Source: a virus. Taken from it: a stretch of 64,000 nt of DNA. Each line of letters begins with the position of its first letter. Position 1 is the stretch's first letter. A program made the translations under genes and the position numbers. This document shows positions 32,116 through 40,130 of the stretch, piece by piece. The stretch covers positions 1-64,000 of the IMG/VR virus record IMGVR_UViG_3300033997_000310. One strand, written 5' to 3'. Below the pieces are notes generated by a model, which did not search any database, was not told where the DNA came from, and worked only from the letters and a program-made list of their open reading frames with translations.

Positions 32116-32510
32116 GCGCCGAAATCATCATCCCTGCCATTCGCCCATCGTGGCAAGACTGGATTGCGCAGACCTTCGGCGCGGCCCCGGCCATCACCTG
32201 CGCCGGAGGCATTGACCGCCGCATGATCGCTGAACGGATGGACAAGGGCGGGCCCTACATCGTGACCCGCTGCGTGTTTATCGTGCGCGGCCGGGCCTGG
32301 TGCTTTGTGCTGGGTGGCGATCTCGACCTGACCGCCGCCTACAACGTGGGTTGCGCGGTTGAGGTGCGCGACCCGCCGGTGGCCATTCAGAGGCGGCTGG
32401 CATCCATGACCGGCTCGCAGCGGGAAGCGAGCCTCATCAACGACGCGCCGTTCCCGTGGCGCTATATCGGCGCCGGGCAGAAGGTGGCGGAACTTGCGAG
32501 GATGAACTAA
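32112..32510 (+). CDS. Phage protein with TTG start
   Basis: 132 residues from TTG in a TTGA overlap, with AAGGAGG seven bases upstream. N-terminal hydrophobic-aromatic run (IIIPAIRPSWQDWIAQTFG), central strand pair (IVTRCVFIVRGRAWCFVLGG). No family recognised. Confidence 0.5.
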   Translation: MSAEIIIPAIRPSWQDWIAQTFGAAPAITCAGGIDRRMIAERMDKGGPYIVTRCVFIVRGRAWCFVLGGDLDLTAAYNVGCAVEVRDPPVAIQRRLASMTGSQREASLINDAPFPWRYIGAGQKVAELARMN

Positions 32511-33140
32511 ATGCAAATGCAGTTTAAGGCAGATCATGCCGATGCACTCGATTGGCTTCCGACAATCCAATCCCAATCAGCGAAGATTGTTGTTTTTGAT
32601 CCACCATATGCGGTTGGAACTCCTGTTCGCGGAAAAGAGGATGGGGCCGCTGGCAGTGTGTTTGGTCCACTATCATTTATGTCCAAGGCTCTAACGCAGT
32701 GCAGTCGTATCGTTATGCCTGGAGGTGTCGTTGTAATATTTGCCGATTGGAGAAGAATGCCGGATTTAGCATATGTTGCTACGACTGTTGGCTTGCGTGC
32801 ATCAACATGCATAGCATGGACAAGAAAGCGGCCTGGAACGGGCGGAATGTTTAGATCGGCATGGGACCCAATCCTGATCGCTTCCCGCGGTGTTGCTGAC
32901 GCTATTGATCGTGCGGCGATACGGAATGTAATTGAGGCAGACTACCCAACAAAACGCATTCATCCATATGAGAAGCCAGCAGAAGTCTTCCGGCACATTT
33001 TTCCCAGGATTTCTGTGCCAGGAGACCTTGTGGTTGATCCGTTTGCTGGATCTGGAGTGTCGGCAAGGGTGGCCAGAGAATTGGGGCTAAATTGGATCGG
33101 CTGTGATGTTGATCCACAGTTTGCGCAAGAGGCATCATGA
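32511..33140 (+). CDS. DNA methyltransferase, beta class, AT-rich
   Basis: 209 residues. DPPYAVGTP (about 30) and VVDPFAGSGVSARVA (about 175) show the beta-class order, with HPYEKP before the AdoMet motif. Codons are visibly AT-richer than in all neighbouring genes, so it was probably acquired recently. No cognate nuclease adjoins. Predicted to methylate adenine-N6 or cytosine-N4. Starts directly at the previous stop (TAAATG). Confidence 0.85.
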   Translation: MQMQFKADHADALDWLPTIQSQSAKIVVFDPPYAVGTPVRGKEDGAAGSVFGPLSFMSKALTQCSRIVMPGGVVVIFADWRRMPDLAYVATTVGLRASTCIAWTRKRPGTGGMFRSAWDPILIASRGVADAIDRAAIRNVIEADYPTKRIHPYEKPAEVFRHIFPRISVPGDLVVDPFAGSGVSARVARELGLNWIGCDVDPQFAQEAS

Positions 33141-34412
33141 ACCAGAACGTCCAGGCCACGACGCTGCCCAATGGCGTCACTGTCATCACCGACGAAATGC
33201 CGGGCAGCGGGATCGTGGCCATCAGTTGCGGCGTCGACGTCGGCAGCCGCGACGAATGCGACCGGCTGGCCGGGGCGAGCCACCTGCTGGAACACATGGT
33301 GTTCAAAGGCACGGCGCGCTATGCCGGCTCCGAGATCGCAGACATCATCGAGCGCGATGGCGGCTCGCTGAATGCCTGCACTGGCGAGGAAGGCACCGAA
33401 TACTCCGCCGAGGTGCTGGCGGAACCGGTCCCGGTCGAGAAAGCCATTGCCGTGCTCTCGGACATGATCTTCGCCCCGCGCCTGGATAAGGACGACCTGG
33501 AGATGGAGCGGGAAGTCGTCGTGCGCGAAATCCTGGAGGCGCAGGACGATGCGGATCGTCGCATGCACGATCTCGTAAAGCGATCCATGTTCGACGGCCA
33601 GTCCATTGGCCGCAGCGTCGCCGGCAGCGTCGAGACTGTGCGCGGCATCACCCAGGGCGACCTTCAGCGATTTCACAGCGCCCACTATCGCCCGCACCAC
33701 GTCATCTACTCCCTGGCCGGCGGGATAGACCATGCGACCGCTGTGGCACTGGTGGAGCGCGAGACGCGAAACGCGACCGGCCAGCACCAGATCAAGCGCC
33801 CGCCGGACCGGTTCAATCCGCAGTTCGTCACGGAGCCGGAAGGCCGGGATCAGATCAGCGTCAACGTGTCCTGGCCAGCACCGCACGCCACGCACCCCGA
33901 CTATCAGACGGTATTCACGATCAGTAACTATCTGGCATCGGGCTTCTCCGCGCCGCTGTGGAGGGCGCTGCGTGAAGATCGCAGCCTGTGCTACCACTTC
34001 TCCGCCCGGTATCGGCCGCACAGCGACGCGGGGTTCTTCAGATTCCATGCGCTGACGAGCGACGACTCCCTGGACGAACTGCTGCAGGTGGCTTCCGGCG
34101 AGATCATGGCCATGCTGGAGCGCGTTGATCCAGAGCGCCTGCGTCGCCAGTGCCAAGATGGAGATGTTCGGTCATCTCCAGTCCGCCTATGGCCGGGCCT
34201 ACTACACCGGGTCGCGCTATGCGGAAACCGGTCGCATCGTCACCTGCGCCGACATCATCGCTGACACGGAGGCAGTGACCCAGGACGCCATCCTGCGCGT
34301 GGCAGCCGAGATGTTTACGCAGCGCCCGGCCATGGCAGTGCAGGGGCCCTTCCGGCATGATCAGTATGCCACCGTCGAGGCGGCGTTTGGCGGGTGGAGG
34401 AAAGCGGCGTGA
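33137..34412 (+). pseudogene. M16-family zinc peptidase, frameshifted near 34141-34150
   Basis: The first 33137-34140 encode the M16 (pitrilysin/MPP-like) N-terminal and part of the C-terminal domain, with the inverted zinc motif HLLEH (residues 49-53) and a later EREVVVREI acidic stretch. Near GCGTCGCCAG the reading frame breaks. The remaining family-like sequence (SAKMEMFGHLQSAY...RVAAEMFTQRPAMAVQGP) continues in another frame to 34412. Skipping one C would restore a protein of about 425 residues, the normal family size. It may be a mutation, a sequencing error or a frameshift site. Being just upstream of the head gene, it is a candidate maturation protease. Confidence 0.65.
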
Positions 34413-34729
34413 CCAGGGTGGAATTCCCCATTCTCAAGCCAGTTGCCGGTGGATCCAAGAGCGTTCCATGGGCGTGGATCGAGCAATATCGGTCTGTCGC
34501 CATGCGCAACCATTATCAGACGCTCGAACGGCTGGCGGAAAGAGGTGGCCTAAGTCCGGGCGAAATATGGTTGCTCATCGCTGGTGTCCGTCCGTCCAGA
34601 ATGCCAAGAGATGTTTCTGCGGTACGTTTTCAGAACGTGATTGACCGGACCATAGAACGCTGGCGTCAAGATGCCAGCAGCGGTGAGCAAGGAGGCGACG
34701 ATGGCCAGCACGAACGAGCAAATTCTTGA
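34409..34729 (+). CDS. Phage protein of unknown function with GTG start
   Basis: 106 residues from GTG at 34409 (GTGA overlap, GGAGG eight bases upstream). Helical centre (YQTLERLAERGGLSPGEIWLLI) and basic mid-part. Overlaps the head protein gene start by 29 bases. Unknown function. Confidence 0.5.
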   Translation: MTRVEFPILKPVAGGSKSVPWAWIEQYRSVAMRNHYQTLERLAERGGLSPGEIWLLIAGVRPSRMPRDVSAVRFQNVIDRTIERWRQDASSGEQGGDDGQHERANS

Positions 34730-35660
34730 AGAGCAGGTAAGGCACTCCATCGGCCTCCAGCGACTGGCCGGCGGCACCGTCAAGGACATCCTGGCCCTGC
34801 TGGCAAAGGTAGACACCGACATCGTTGCCAAGATGCGCGAGTACGAGATCGAGGGCCGCAGCGAGGCCGCCCGACGGCGGCTGCAACGCATGCTGGAGGC
34901 CGTGCGCGAGATCATTCAGGAAGGCCACTCCGAGCTTTACCCGCGCCTGCGTGACGACATGTTCGAGCTGGCCAAGTACGAGGCTGAGTACCAGCAGAAC
35001 CTCTTGAGCAGCACCGTGCCGGTGGCCATTGACGTCATCAAGCCGTCTGTCGAGCAACTGACGGCCATCGTCACGCAGCGCCCGATGCAGGGCCTGCTGC
35101 TGAAGGATTGGGCCGCCGGCCTGGAATCCGACAAGCTGAAGCGCGTGGAGCAGGCCATCAACATCGGGTTTGCGGAAGGCGAGACGATTGACGACATGGT
35201 CCGGCGCGTCCGCGGCACTCGGGCGAAGCAATTTCGGGATGGCGTGCTGGATATCAGCCGGCGGAATGCGGAAGCCGTGGTTAGGACGGCTGTGGCCCAC
35301 ACGGCGCAGTCGGCGCGGGATGACTTGTTCGCGGCGAATGCAGACCTCATCAAGGCGGTGGCCTGGAACAGCACCATTGACAACAGAACCTGCGTCGTCG
35401 CGGGAACGATGGTGATGACGCCAGATGGTGAAACCCCCATCGAAAGCCTCACGCCCGGTGACAAAGTGATCGGAGGATCTGGAGTTATTCGCTCCGTCCT
35501 GCATACCGACACAAAGAAGGTTTCCGAACTGATGAGGGTCAAGCTATCGAACGGCGTCACGATACTGTGCACACCTGATCATATGTTCAGAACCGAATCA
35601 GGAAATTGGCTTCCGGCACATATGATGATGTCTGGTACGAAGTTGTCAGCCAAGCTATAA
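34701..35660 (+). CDS. MuF-like minor head protein, N-terminal half, with split-intein N-fragment
   Basis: 319 residues from MASTNEQ (GGAGG five bases upstream). Residues 1-230 are the helical N-extein of an SPP1 gp7/Mu gpF-type head-morphogenesis protein and stop inside its conserved motif at WNSTIDNRT. Residue 231 is Cys1 of an intein N-fragment of 89 residues: block A CVVAGTMVMTPDGETPIESL and block B TILCTPDHMFRTESGNW with the TxxH motif. The ORF ends with TAA at 35658. The partner C-fragment is at 36800. The mature head protein can only be made by trans-splicing. Confidence 0.85.
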   Translation: MASTNEQILEEQVRHSIGLQRLAGGTVKDILALLAKVDTDIVAKMREYEIEGRSEAARRRLQRMLEAVREIIQEGHSELYPRLRDDMFELAKYEAEYQQNLLSSTVPVAIDVIKPSVEQLTAIVTQRPMQGLLLKDWAAGLESDKLKRVEQAINIGFAEGETIDDMVRRVRGTRAKQFRDGVLDISRRNAEAVVRTAVAHTAQSARDDLFAANADLIKAVAWNSTIDNRTCVVAGTMVMTPDGETPIESLTPGDKVIGGSGVIRSVLHTDTKKVSELMRVKLSNGVTILCTPDHMFRTESGNWLPAHMMMSGTKLSAKL

Positions 35661-35665
35661 TGGCC

Positions 35666-35700
35666 GAACCCCCACGGCGCTGGTAACGCCATGGGGGTTC
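35666..35700 (+). promoter_or_regulatory. Nested hairpin upstream of HNH gene (copy C)
   Basis: Outer stem GAACCCCC/GGGGGTTC (35666-35673, 35693-35700), inner GGCG/CGCC with loop CTGGTAA. It starts five bases after the intein N-fragment stop and ends about 29 bases before the HNH start codon. Confidence 0.6.
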
Positions 35701-35729
35701 ATACCAACCACGCTTTGTAGGAGCGAGGA

Positions 35730-36836
35730 ATGGCGGGACAAATAGTATCAATCTGCGCCACATGCGCAAATGAATTTGTCCGGAGTGGCGGCAAATCCGG
35801 GAAATTCTGCTCTGTTGATTGTTACAGGAAATCCCAAAGGTCTGGGGATTATAAGCGCGGCCCAGGTCCATTGAGGACGAGAAGGCCATGCGCGACCTGC
35901 GGTGAAATTACCGTAAGAAACCCTGCCACCGACAGGCACGGAAACAAGTGTGACAAGGTTTTCTGCTCTCGCGCCTGCTATGATCAGCATAGGTCCAATG
36001 CGATCAAGGCCAGAAAAGTAAACTGCGCTCATTGTGGTGTCGCATTCTCCCCAGGATCTGGCAATGGATTTAAGTATTGCTCTCATGAATGCAGGGTTGA
36101 GCACAAGCGTCCAAAGACTGTCATCTGCATAAATTGCGGGTGTGAATTTTGCGCAATAAAGCGCATGAAGAGACCAAATAACAGAATTGAGTTTATTTCT
36201 GTATCAGGCGCAAAAACCTGCTCGAAAGAATGTAATTTGGCGTGGATCAGCAACAATGAAGAGAGAAAGAAAAAGATTGGCGATGCGTTCCGTGGGCCAA
36301 ATCATCCGAACTGGCAGGGCGGGAAATCGTCACTTAACAACGTATCTAAAAGAGGTGCTAGTTGGGAGAAGATAAGGAAAAAGGCACTGAAGAGAGACAG
36401 GCACAAATGCGTTGACTGTGGCATCAGCAACGACCAGTGCATTGAAAAGTTTGGTCGCGGCCTTGATGTAGATCATGTCGTTCCATTCCACAACTTTTCA
36501 AAGTTCAAGGAAGCAAATAGATTATCCAATCTGCAATGCAGATGCAGTTCATGTCACAAGCGCGCCGAAGCCAAGCGAAAAAACGTACAAATGGTGCTAC
36601 CATTCCAGGACAGTGCGAAACGCAGACACAAGGGCGGGCATCGTATGGGCGAAAAGCATCCTAAAGCGAAACTTACATCTGCCCAGGTCATGCAAATCAG
36701 GAAAGAGCACGCTGATGGAGTTTCAGCGCAAGAGCTTTCGCAGAGTTACGGCATCAAAAAGTCAAATGTGCACGCTATAATTAAGGGGAAGACCTGGAAA
36801 TGCCTACCAATATCACCGTCGAACACGCCGAATTGA
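35730..36836 (+). CDS. HNH homing endonuclease inserted in the fractured head gene
   Basis: 368 residues with AGGAG before the start. The N-terminal half has four to five CxxC...CxxxC zinc modules (CATC, CATC, CAHC, CINC). The HNH domain follows (CVDC...LDVDHVVPFHNF...LSNLQCRCSSCHKRAEAK, about residues 222-285). A C-terminal HTH (KLTSAQVMQIRKEHADGVSAQELS...KGKTWK) is typical of phage HNH enzymes. The gene is AT-richer than its surroundings. Free-standing endonucleases lying between split-intein halves are the hallmark of fractured genes. The last 37 bases overlap the intein C-fragment ORF. Confidence 0.88.
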   Translation: MAGQIVSICATCANEFVRSGGKSGKFCSVDCYRKSQRSGDYKRGPGPLRTRRPCATCGEITVRNPATDRHGNKCDKVFCSRACYDQHRSNAIKARKVNCAHCGVAFSPGSGNGFKYCSHECRVEHKRPKTVICINCGCEFCAIKRMKRPNNRIEFISVSGAKTCSKECNLAWISNNEERKKKIGDAFRGPNHPNWQGGKSSLNNVSKRGASWEKIRKKALKRDRHKCVDCGISNDQCIEKFGRGLDVDHVVPFHNFSKFKEANRLSNLQCRCSSCHKRAEAKRKNVQMVLPFQDSAKRRHKGGHRMGEKHPKAKLTSAQVMQIRKEHADGVSAQELSQSYGIKKSNVHAIIKGKTWKCLPISPSNTPN

Positions 36837-37336
36837 TAACGCTCGATGAGCCTGTTGATGTTTTCGACATCCAGGTTGATGTTGATGAAAGCTTTGTCTG
36901 TGGCGGCATTGTTCTAAGCAACTCGTCCATTTGCAGGACTCGTGACAGCCTGCAATACACACCTGTGGAGCATAAGCCAATAGGTCACAGCGTTCCCTGG
37001 CTCCAAGGCCCGGGTCGGTCTCACTGGAATTGCCGATCCAGCAGCGTCCCGATCACCAAGTCATGGCGCGAACTCGGCATAGACGAAGACGAATTGCCGA
37101 TCACCACGCGCGCCTCAATGGACGGCCAAGTGCCAGCCGACATGACCTACAGCGACTGGCTCAAAAAGCAGCCGCGCTCCGTGGTTGACGAAATCCTGGG
37201 TGAGAAAAAGGCCAAGCTGTTCCTCGACGGCGGCGTCACCCTGGATCGGTTCGAGGATCGCGCCGGGAATGAACTCTCGCTCAAGGAATTGCGCGCCCGC
37301 GAGGCTGAAGCCTTCCGCAAAGTCGGCCTGTCCTGA
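36800..37336 (+). CDS. Split-intein C-fragment plus C-terminal half of MuF-like head protein
   Basis: 178 residues. Residues 1-41 are the intein C-fragment with block F VFDIQVDVDESFVCGGIV and the terminal Asn of LSN; the usual penultimate His is Ser here. The C-extein begins with Ser at residue 42 (SSICRTRDSLQY) and has WNCRSSSVP and MTYSDWLKKQP, both typical of the C-terminal half of MuF proteins. Joined to residue 230 of the 34701 product it restores the motif TIDNRT-SSICRTRD. Confidence 0.85.
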   Translation: MPTNITVEHAELITLDEPVDVFDIQVDVDESFVCGGIVLSNSSICRTRDSLQYTPVEHKPIGHSVPWLQGPGRSHWNCRSSSVPITKSWRELGIDEDELPITTRASMDGQVPADMTYSDWLKKQPRSVVDEILGEKKAKLFLDGGVTLDRFEDRAGNELSLKELRAREAEAFRKVGLS

Positions 37337-37409
37337 AAGCGCGCGTTTTTGGACAAGACAGAGCAATGGATTTCTTCCATGGTTGGTTCATCAACCACGG
37401 GAGATTTCC

Positions 37410-37703
37410 ATGCTCAATCGCATCGCCGCCTGCATCATTGCCGTCACCATCGCCGGGCCCGCCCTGGCACAGAGCGTCCAGCCGGTCACCAGCATCGGGA
37501 TCAACCAAGTCGTGGCCCCGCTGGACATGGAGACGGCCCGCCAGCTCGTGACCTACGTGCGCCTGAATGGCCTGCAATGCCGCGTGCCGGACATGATCCG
37601 GCGCTGCCTGCTGGAAAGGTGCTTTGAGGTCAGATGCGATCTGCAGTGGACTTATACACTCCGCGCTACGCCCACGGGCGGGATCAGCATCCAGGCTGAG
37701 TGA
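37410..37703 (+). CDS. Small secreted protein
   Basis: 97 residues. Signal peptide MLNRIAACIIAVTIAGPALA with cleavage after ALA-Q. The mature part has four cysteines in a short stretch (QCRVPDMIRRCLLERCFEVRC), suggesting disulfides in the periplasm. GGGAG precedes the start. Function unknown. Confidence 0.6.
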   Translation: MLNRIAACIIAVTIAGPALAQSVQPVTSIGINQVVAPLDMETARQLVTYVRLNGLQCRVPDMIRRCLLERCFEVRCDLQWTYTLRATPTGGISIQAE

Positions 37704-37814
37704 TCGCGGCGCCGTCAAATATGGACGCAGCGCCCACACTGTCTGAACAATGTGTTGTTGCGATATGTGCAGTGCGCGGTTAATGGCATTAAACCGCAGG
37801 CATTGTCCATATAA

Positions 37815-37850
37815 ACCGGCGGTGATTTGGTTTATTCAGTCACCACCGGT
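37815..37850 (-). terminator. Terminator-like hairpin after the HNH/AP2 gene
   Basis: In the leftward RNA, ACCGGTGGTGA pairs with TCACCGCCGGT (one G-U), followed by TTATAT. It lies 8 bases beyond the stop of the HNH gene at 37858. Confidence 0.55.
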
Positions 37851-37857
37851 CAGGCTA

Positions 37858-38385
37858 TCAGGCGGCCAAATCAAGGTTAACGTATTCGCTCCACTGAGCC
37901 ACGGCGGCTTGCCGATAGGCTTCAGCGGCATCATTGATGTCGGAAAAACAGCCAAGCTCTTTGACGCGCTTACCAATTGTAATTTGTGCGCGCCATTTAC
38001 CACTCTTTTTGTGCCAGCTAACGCCTTTGATCCCTGATTTATTTCTACTGCTTAACGTCTTATTTACCTCATTCTCTGCCCTGGACGCTGGACGAAGATT
38101 TGACCAAGCGTTGTTGCTGGGGTTACGGTCCTTATGATCAATTTCATATGGGCACGATCCAGTCATCCAGACGAAGGCCAATCTATGGGCCGAATACATC
38201 GCATCACCAATACCGATAAGCCGATAGCCGTCCGGCCTGTTATACCCGGCCACGTCGCCAGCGCTGACACGTCGACCATTGCCAGCCAGCCACCGGAACA
38301 TTCCTGTATCTGGATCGTAATGCATCAGTTTCCGCAAGTGCTCTTGCGTAGGAAGCTGGGCAGGCGTATTTCTGCGCTTAGTCAT
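37858..38385 (-). CDS. Free-standing HNH/AP2 homing endonuclease
   Basis: 175 residues. TQEHLRKLMHYDPDTGMFRW at the N-terminus, HNH core SAHRLAFVW...EIDHKDRNPSNNAWSNLR, and C-terminal AP2 domain (SGIKGVSWHKKSGKWRAQITIGKRVKELGCF...AAEAYRQAA). AGGAG precedes the start. Same family as the genes at 7584 and 47111. It lies between head genes and the leftward accessory block and is likely a mobile insertion. Confidence 0.88.
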   Translation of the reverse strand: MTKRRNTPAQLPTQEHLRKLMHYDPDTGMFRWLAGNGRRVSAGDVAGYNRPDGYRLIGIGDAMYSAHRLAFVWMTGSCPYEIDHKDRNPSNNAWSNLRPASRAENEVNKTLSSRNKSGIKGVSWHKKSGKWRAQITIGKRVKELGCFSDINDAAEAYRQAAVAQWSEYVNLDLAA

Positions 38386-38413
38386 TTGCGGCTCCTATAA
38401 GCCCGGTGATCAG

Positions 38414-38448
38414 AAAGGCCGGACACCGCAGCAACGGTTCCGGCCTTT
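38414..38448 (-). promoter_or_regulatory. Nested hairpin upstream of HNH gene (copy D)
   Basis: Outer stem AAAGGCCGG/CCGGCCTTT, inner ACCG/CGGT, loop of six. It ends 28 bases before the start codon of the HNH gene at 38385. It may double as a bidirectional terminator. Confidence 0.6.
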
Positions 38449-38507
38449 CGCCATTGTGCCACATGCACATAGCATCATCAACACCACGAACGAACTTACC
38501 TGCTTCT

Positions 38508-39401
38508 CTACAGCCGATAAGCCCTATCGCTGAACTTGTCCTTGCCTCCGATGCTCACCACCTGCGCACGGCACCGGCTGGCAGCCAGGAACGCTGACTC
38601 GGCCTCAGCAGCTTCAGCGGTTGTCATATCTCGGAACCACGCCTTGGGCCTTCCCGCCTCACCAGCAGACCAGCGATATCCGCGAGCCTTCAGCGCATCC
38701 TTCATCTCAAACGGGGAATGCACCGACCACACCCGATAGGAAGGCCGCCGGGCTGCGTCCAGCAGCGCCTGCATCACCGGACGGCCCGAGACGGGTAGCG
38801 TCTGCGCCAACGCATGCACGACCGCCTGGCAGTCGTTCCCGGCCCGGTGCGCATCGAAGAAAAAACCCAACCGATAGGCGATGAAGGCCAGCTTCTGCGA
38901 CTCGATGCCTTCCGCTTTCCAATCCACATCGCTGACGCTGCATGACCAGTGCTTGGCTGCGAAGCATGGAAAGCGCCGCTCTACCTTAGGCCTGTCGAAA
39001 TCGGCGTTGTGGGCGATCACCAGATCGGCGGCGGCGCACAGCGATTCCACCAAGCAGTCATCGAACCCCAGACCGCGCACCATATCGTCCGTGATGCCGG
39101 TGATGGAGACGATTTCCGGCGACAGTGGCACGCCTGGATCCTCGAACATTGATAGCGGCGTGCCCACCTCAAAGATGCGACCCGTCGTCGGACAGAACGA
39201 AAAGGGCAGGGCGCCGAACTCGATGATGGAGGCGTTTTCCTCCAGGCCGGTGGTCTCGGTGTCGATCACGAGGCCGGTCTTGAACGGTTCGCCGTCGCCG
39301 CGCTCGTGATAGCGGTCAACAGGCCGGAACCGGCGGACGACGCGGAAGTCGCCGGTCTGTTCCAGAAGGTCGATGCACTGCGGGATCGTGATGCTGGTCA
39401 T
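38508..39401 (-). CDS. DnaQ-like 3'-5' exonuclease
   Basis: 297 residues from MTSITIPQ (ATGA overlap). The DEDDh motifs are VIDTETTG (D,E), HNADFDRPKVE (D) and H-RAGNDCQA (H..D) in order, about residues 45-205. The C-terminal 90 residues are an extra domain also found on such phage exonucleases (SPFEMKDALKARGYRWSAG...RPKAWFRDM). Likely proofreading or RNA/DNA trimming. Confidence 0.85.
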   Translation of the reverse strand: MTSITIPQCIDLLEQTGDFRVVRRFRPVDRYHERGDGEPFKTGLVIDTETTGLEENASIIEFGALPFSFCPTTGRIFEVGTPLSMFEDPGVPLSPEIVSITGITDDMVRGLGFDDCLVESLCAAADLVIAHNADFDRPKVERRFPCFAAKHWSCSVSDVDWKAEGIESQKLAFIAYRLGFFFDAHRAGNDCQAVVHALAQTLPVSGRPVMQALLDAARRPSYRVWSVHSPFEMKDALKARGYRWSAGEAGRPKAWFRDMTTAEAAEAESAFLAASRCRAQVVSIGGKDKFSDRAYRL

Positions 39402-39568
39402 GAGTCTTGATATCCCTGCCACTTGCCCTGTTCCCAGGCGCGAAATTGCGATTCCGAATAGCCGCTCGGAATTTTTGGCGATTGCCCGTCGCCAAGCTCA
39501 TGGTTCGTCGCTTGGCGATACCCATTCCAGAACGCCTCGTGTTCAGGGCTTCCGTGTTCGTAGTCCAT
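39398..39568 (-). CDS. Small phage protein of unknown function
   Basis: 56 residues from MDYEHGSPEHEAFWNGY; AAGGA eight bases upstream. Aromatic and polar (SESQFRAWEQGKWQGY). ATGA overlap with the exonuclease gene, 26-base overlap with the upstream gene. Confidence 0.5.
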   Translation of the reverse strand: MDYEHGSPEHEAFWNGYRQATNHELGDGQSPKIPSGYSESQFRAWEQGKWQGYQDS

Positions 39569-39734
39569 CGCTGGTGTCCTTGATTTGATCCCATGCATCT
39601 TGCCACGACACCTCGCCGCGCCTGACCTCGCATGGTTGTTCGATATCGCCGCCGCTGAAACAGCCGGCCCCAGCATGAGAGGCAATATAGAGCGGGCAGT
39701 GGTGCATTTCAGCGTGTGGGCAGCCAATGGCCAT
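39543..39734 (-). CDS. Small His/Cys-rich phage protein
   Basis: 63 residues. MAIGCPHAEMHHCPLYIASHAGAGC at the N-terminus is a recurrent pattern in small phage proteins and has five potential metal ligands. GAGGA lies upstream. Function unknown. Confidence 0.55.
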   Translation of the reverse strand: MAIGCPHAEMHHCPLYIASHAGAGCFSGGDIEQPCEVRRGEVSWQDAWDQIKDTSDGLRTRKP

Positions 39735-39743
39735 GACTAATCC

Positions 39744-40130
39744 TCAGAATGCCGGCGCTTCGCCATTGGCGATGGCAAGCAGGGTTTCCGCGTGGCACGG
39801 AAGGCCGGGGGCGCACCAGCAGGCCAGATCGCGCCCGCGAAGATGCTTCCACACGTCGGCCGGTGTCGGAACCGGATCAATCATACGCGAGTGGTGGGGG
39901 CCGGGCGTGGTGAGATCCAGCCGATACAGCTCCACGGCCTTGGCATTGGCTTCCGCCTTGCTGGTGAATGGCCCATGGTGGCCGCTGCTGGATACCCACC
40001 ATGTCCCATCCCAGACATCTCGCCAGACCTTCCACGGGTTTCCCCATCGGCTGCCCCGCCCGACATAGATCGCATCTTCCGGCATCTGCCAACCCTTGGT
40101 GCGGCGACGCTGTATGCGTTTAGGCTGCAT
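39744..40130 (-). CDS. DUF4326-family protein
   Basis: 128 residues from MQPKRIQRRR. VGRGSRWGNPWKV in the first third and LRGRDLACWCAPGLPCHAETLLAIAN near the end are the two signatures of DUF4326, a common phage family of unknown function with a Cys-x-Cys...Cys-His cluster. Confidence 0.8.
   Translation of the reverse strand: MQPKRIQRRRTKGWQMPEDAIYVGRGSRWGNPWKVWRDVWDGTWWVSSSGHHGPFTSKAEANAKAVELYRLDLTTPGPHHSRMIDPVPTPADVWKHLRGRDLACWCAPGLPCHAETLLAIANGEAPAF

Noticed and set aside
35391-36922. A single continuous intein with an in-frame homing domain
   Set aside because: The N-fragment ends in TAA at 35658, the HNH ORF has its own start, and the C-fragment is in another frame, so it is a split arrangement.
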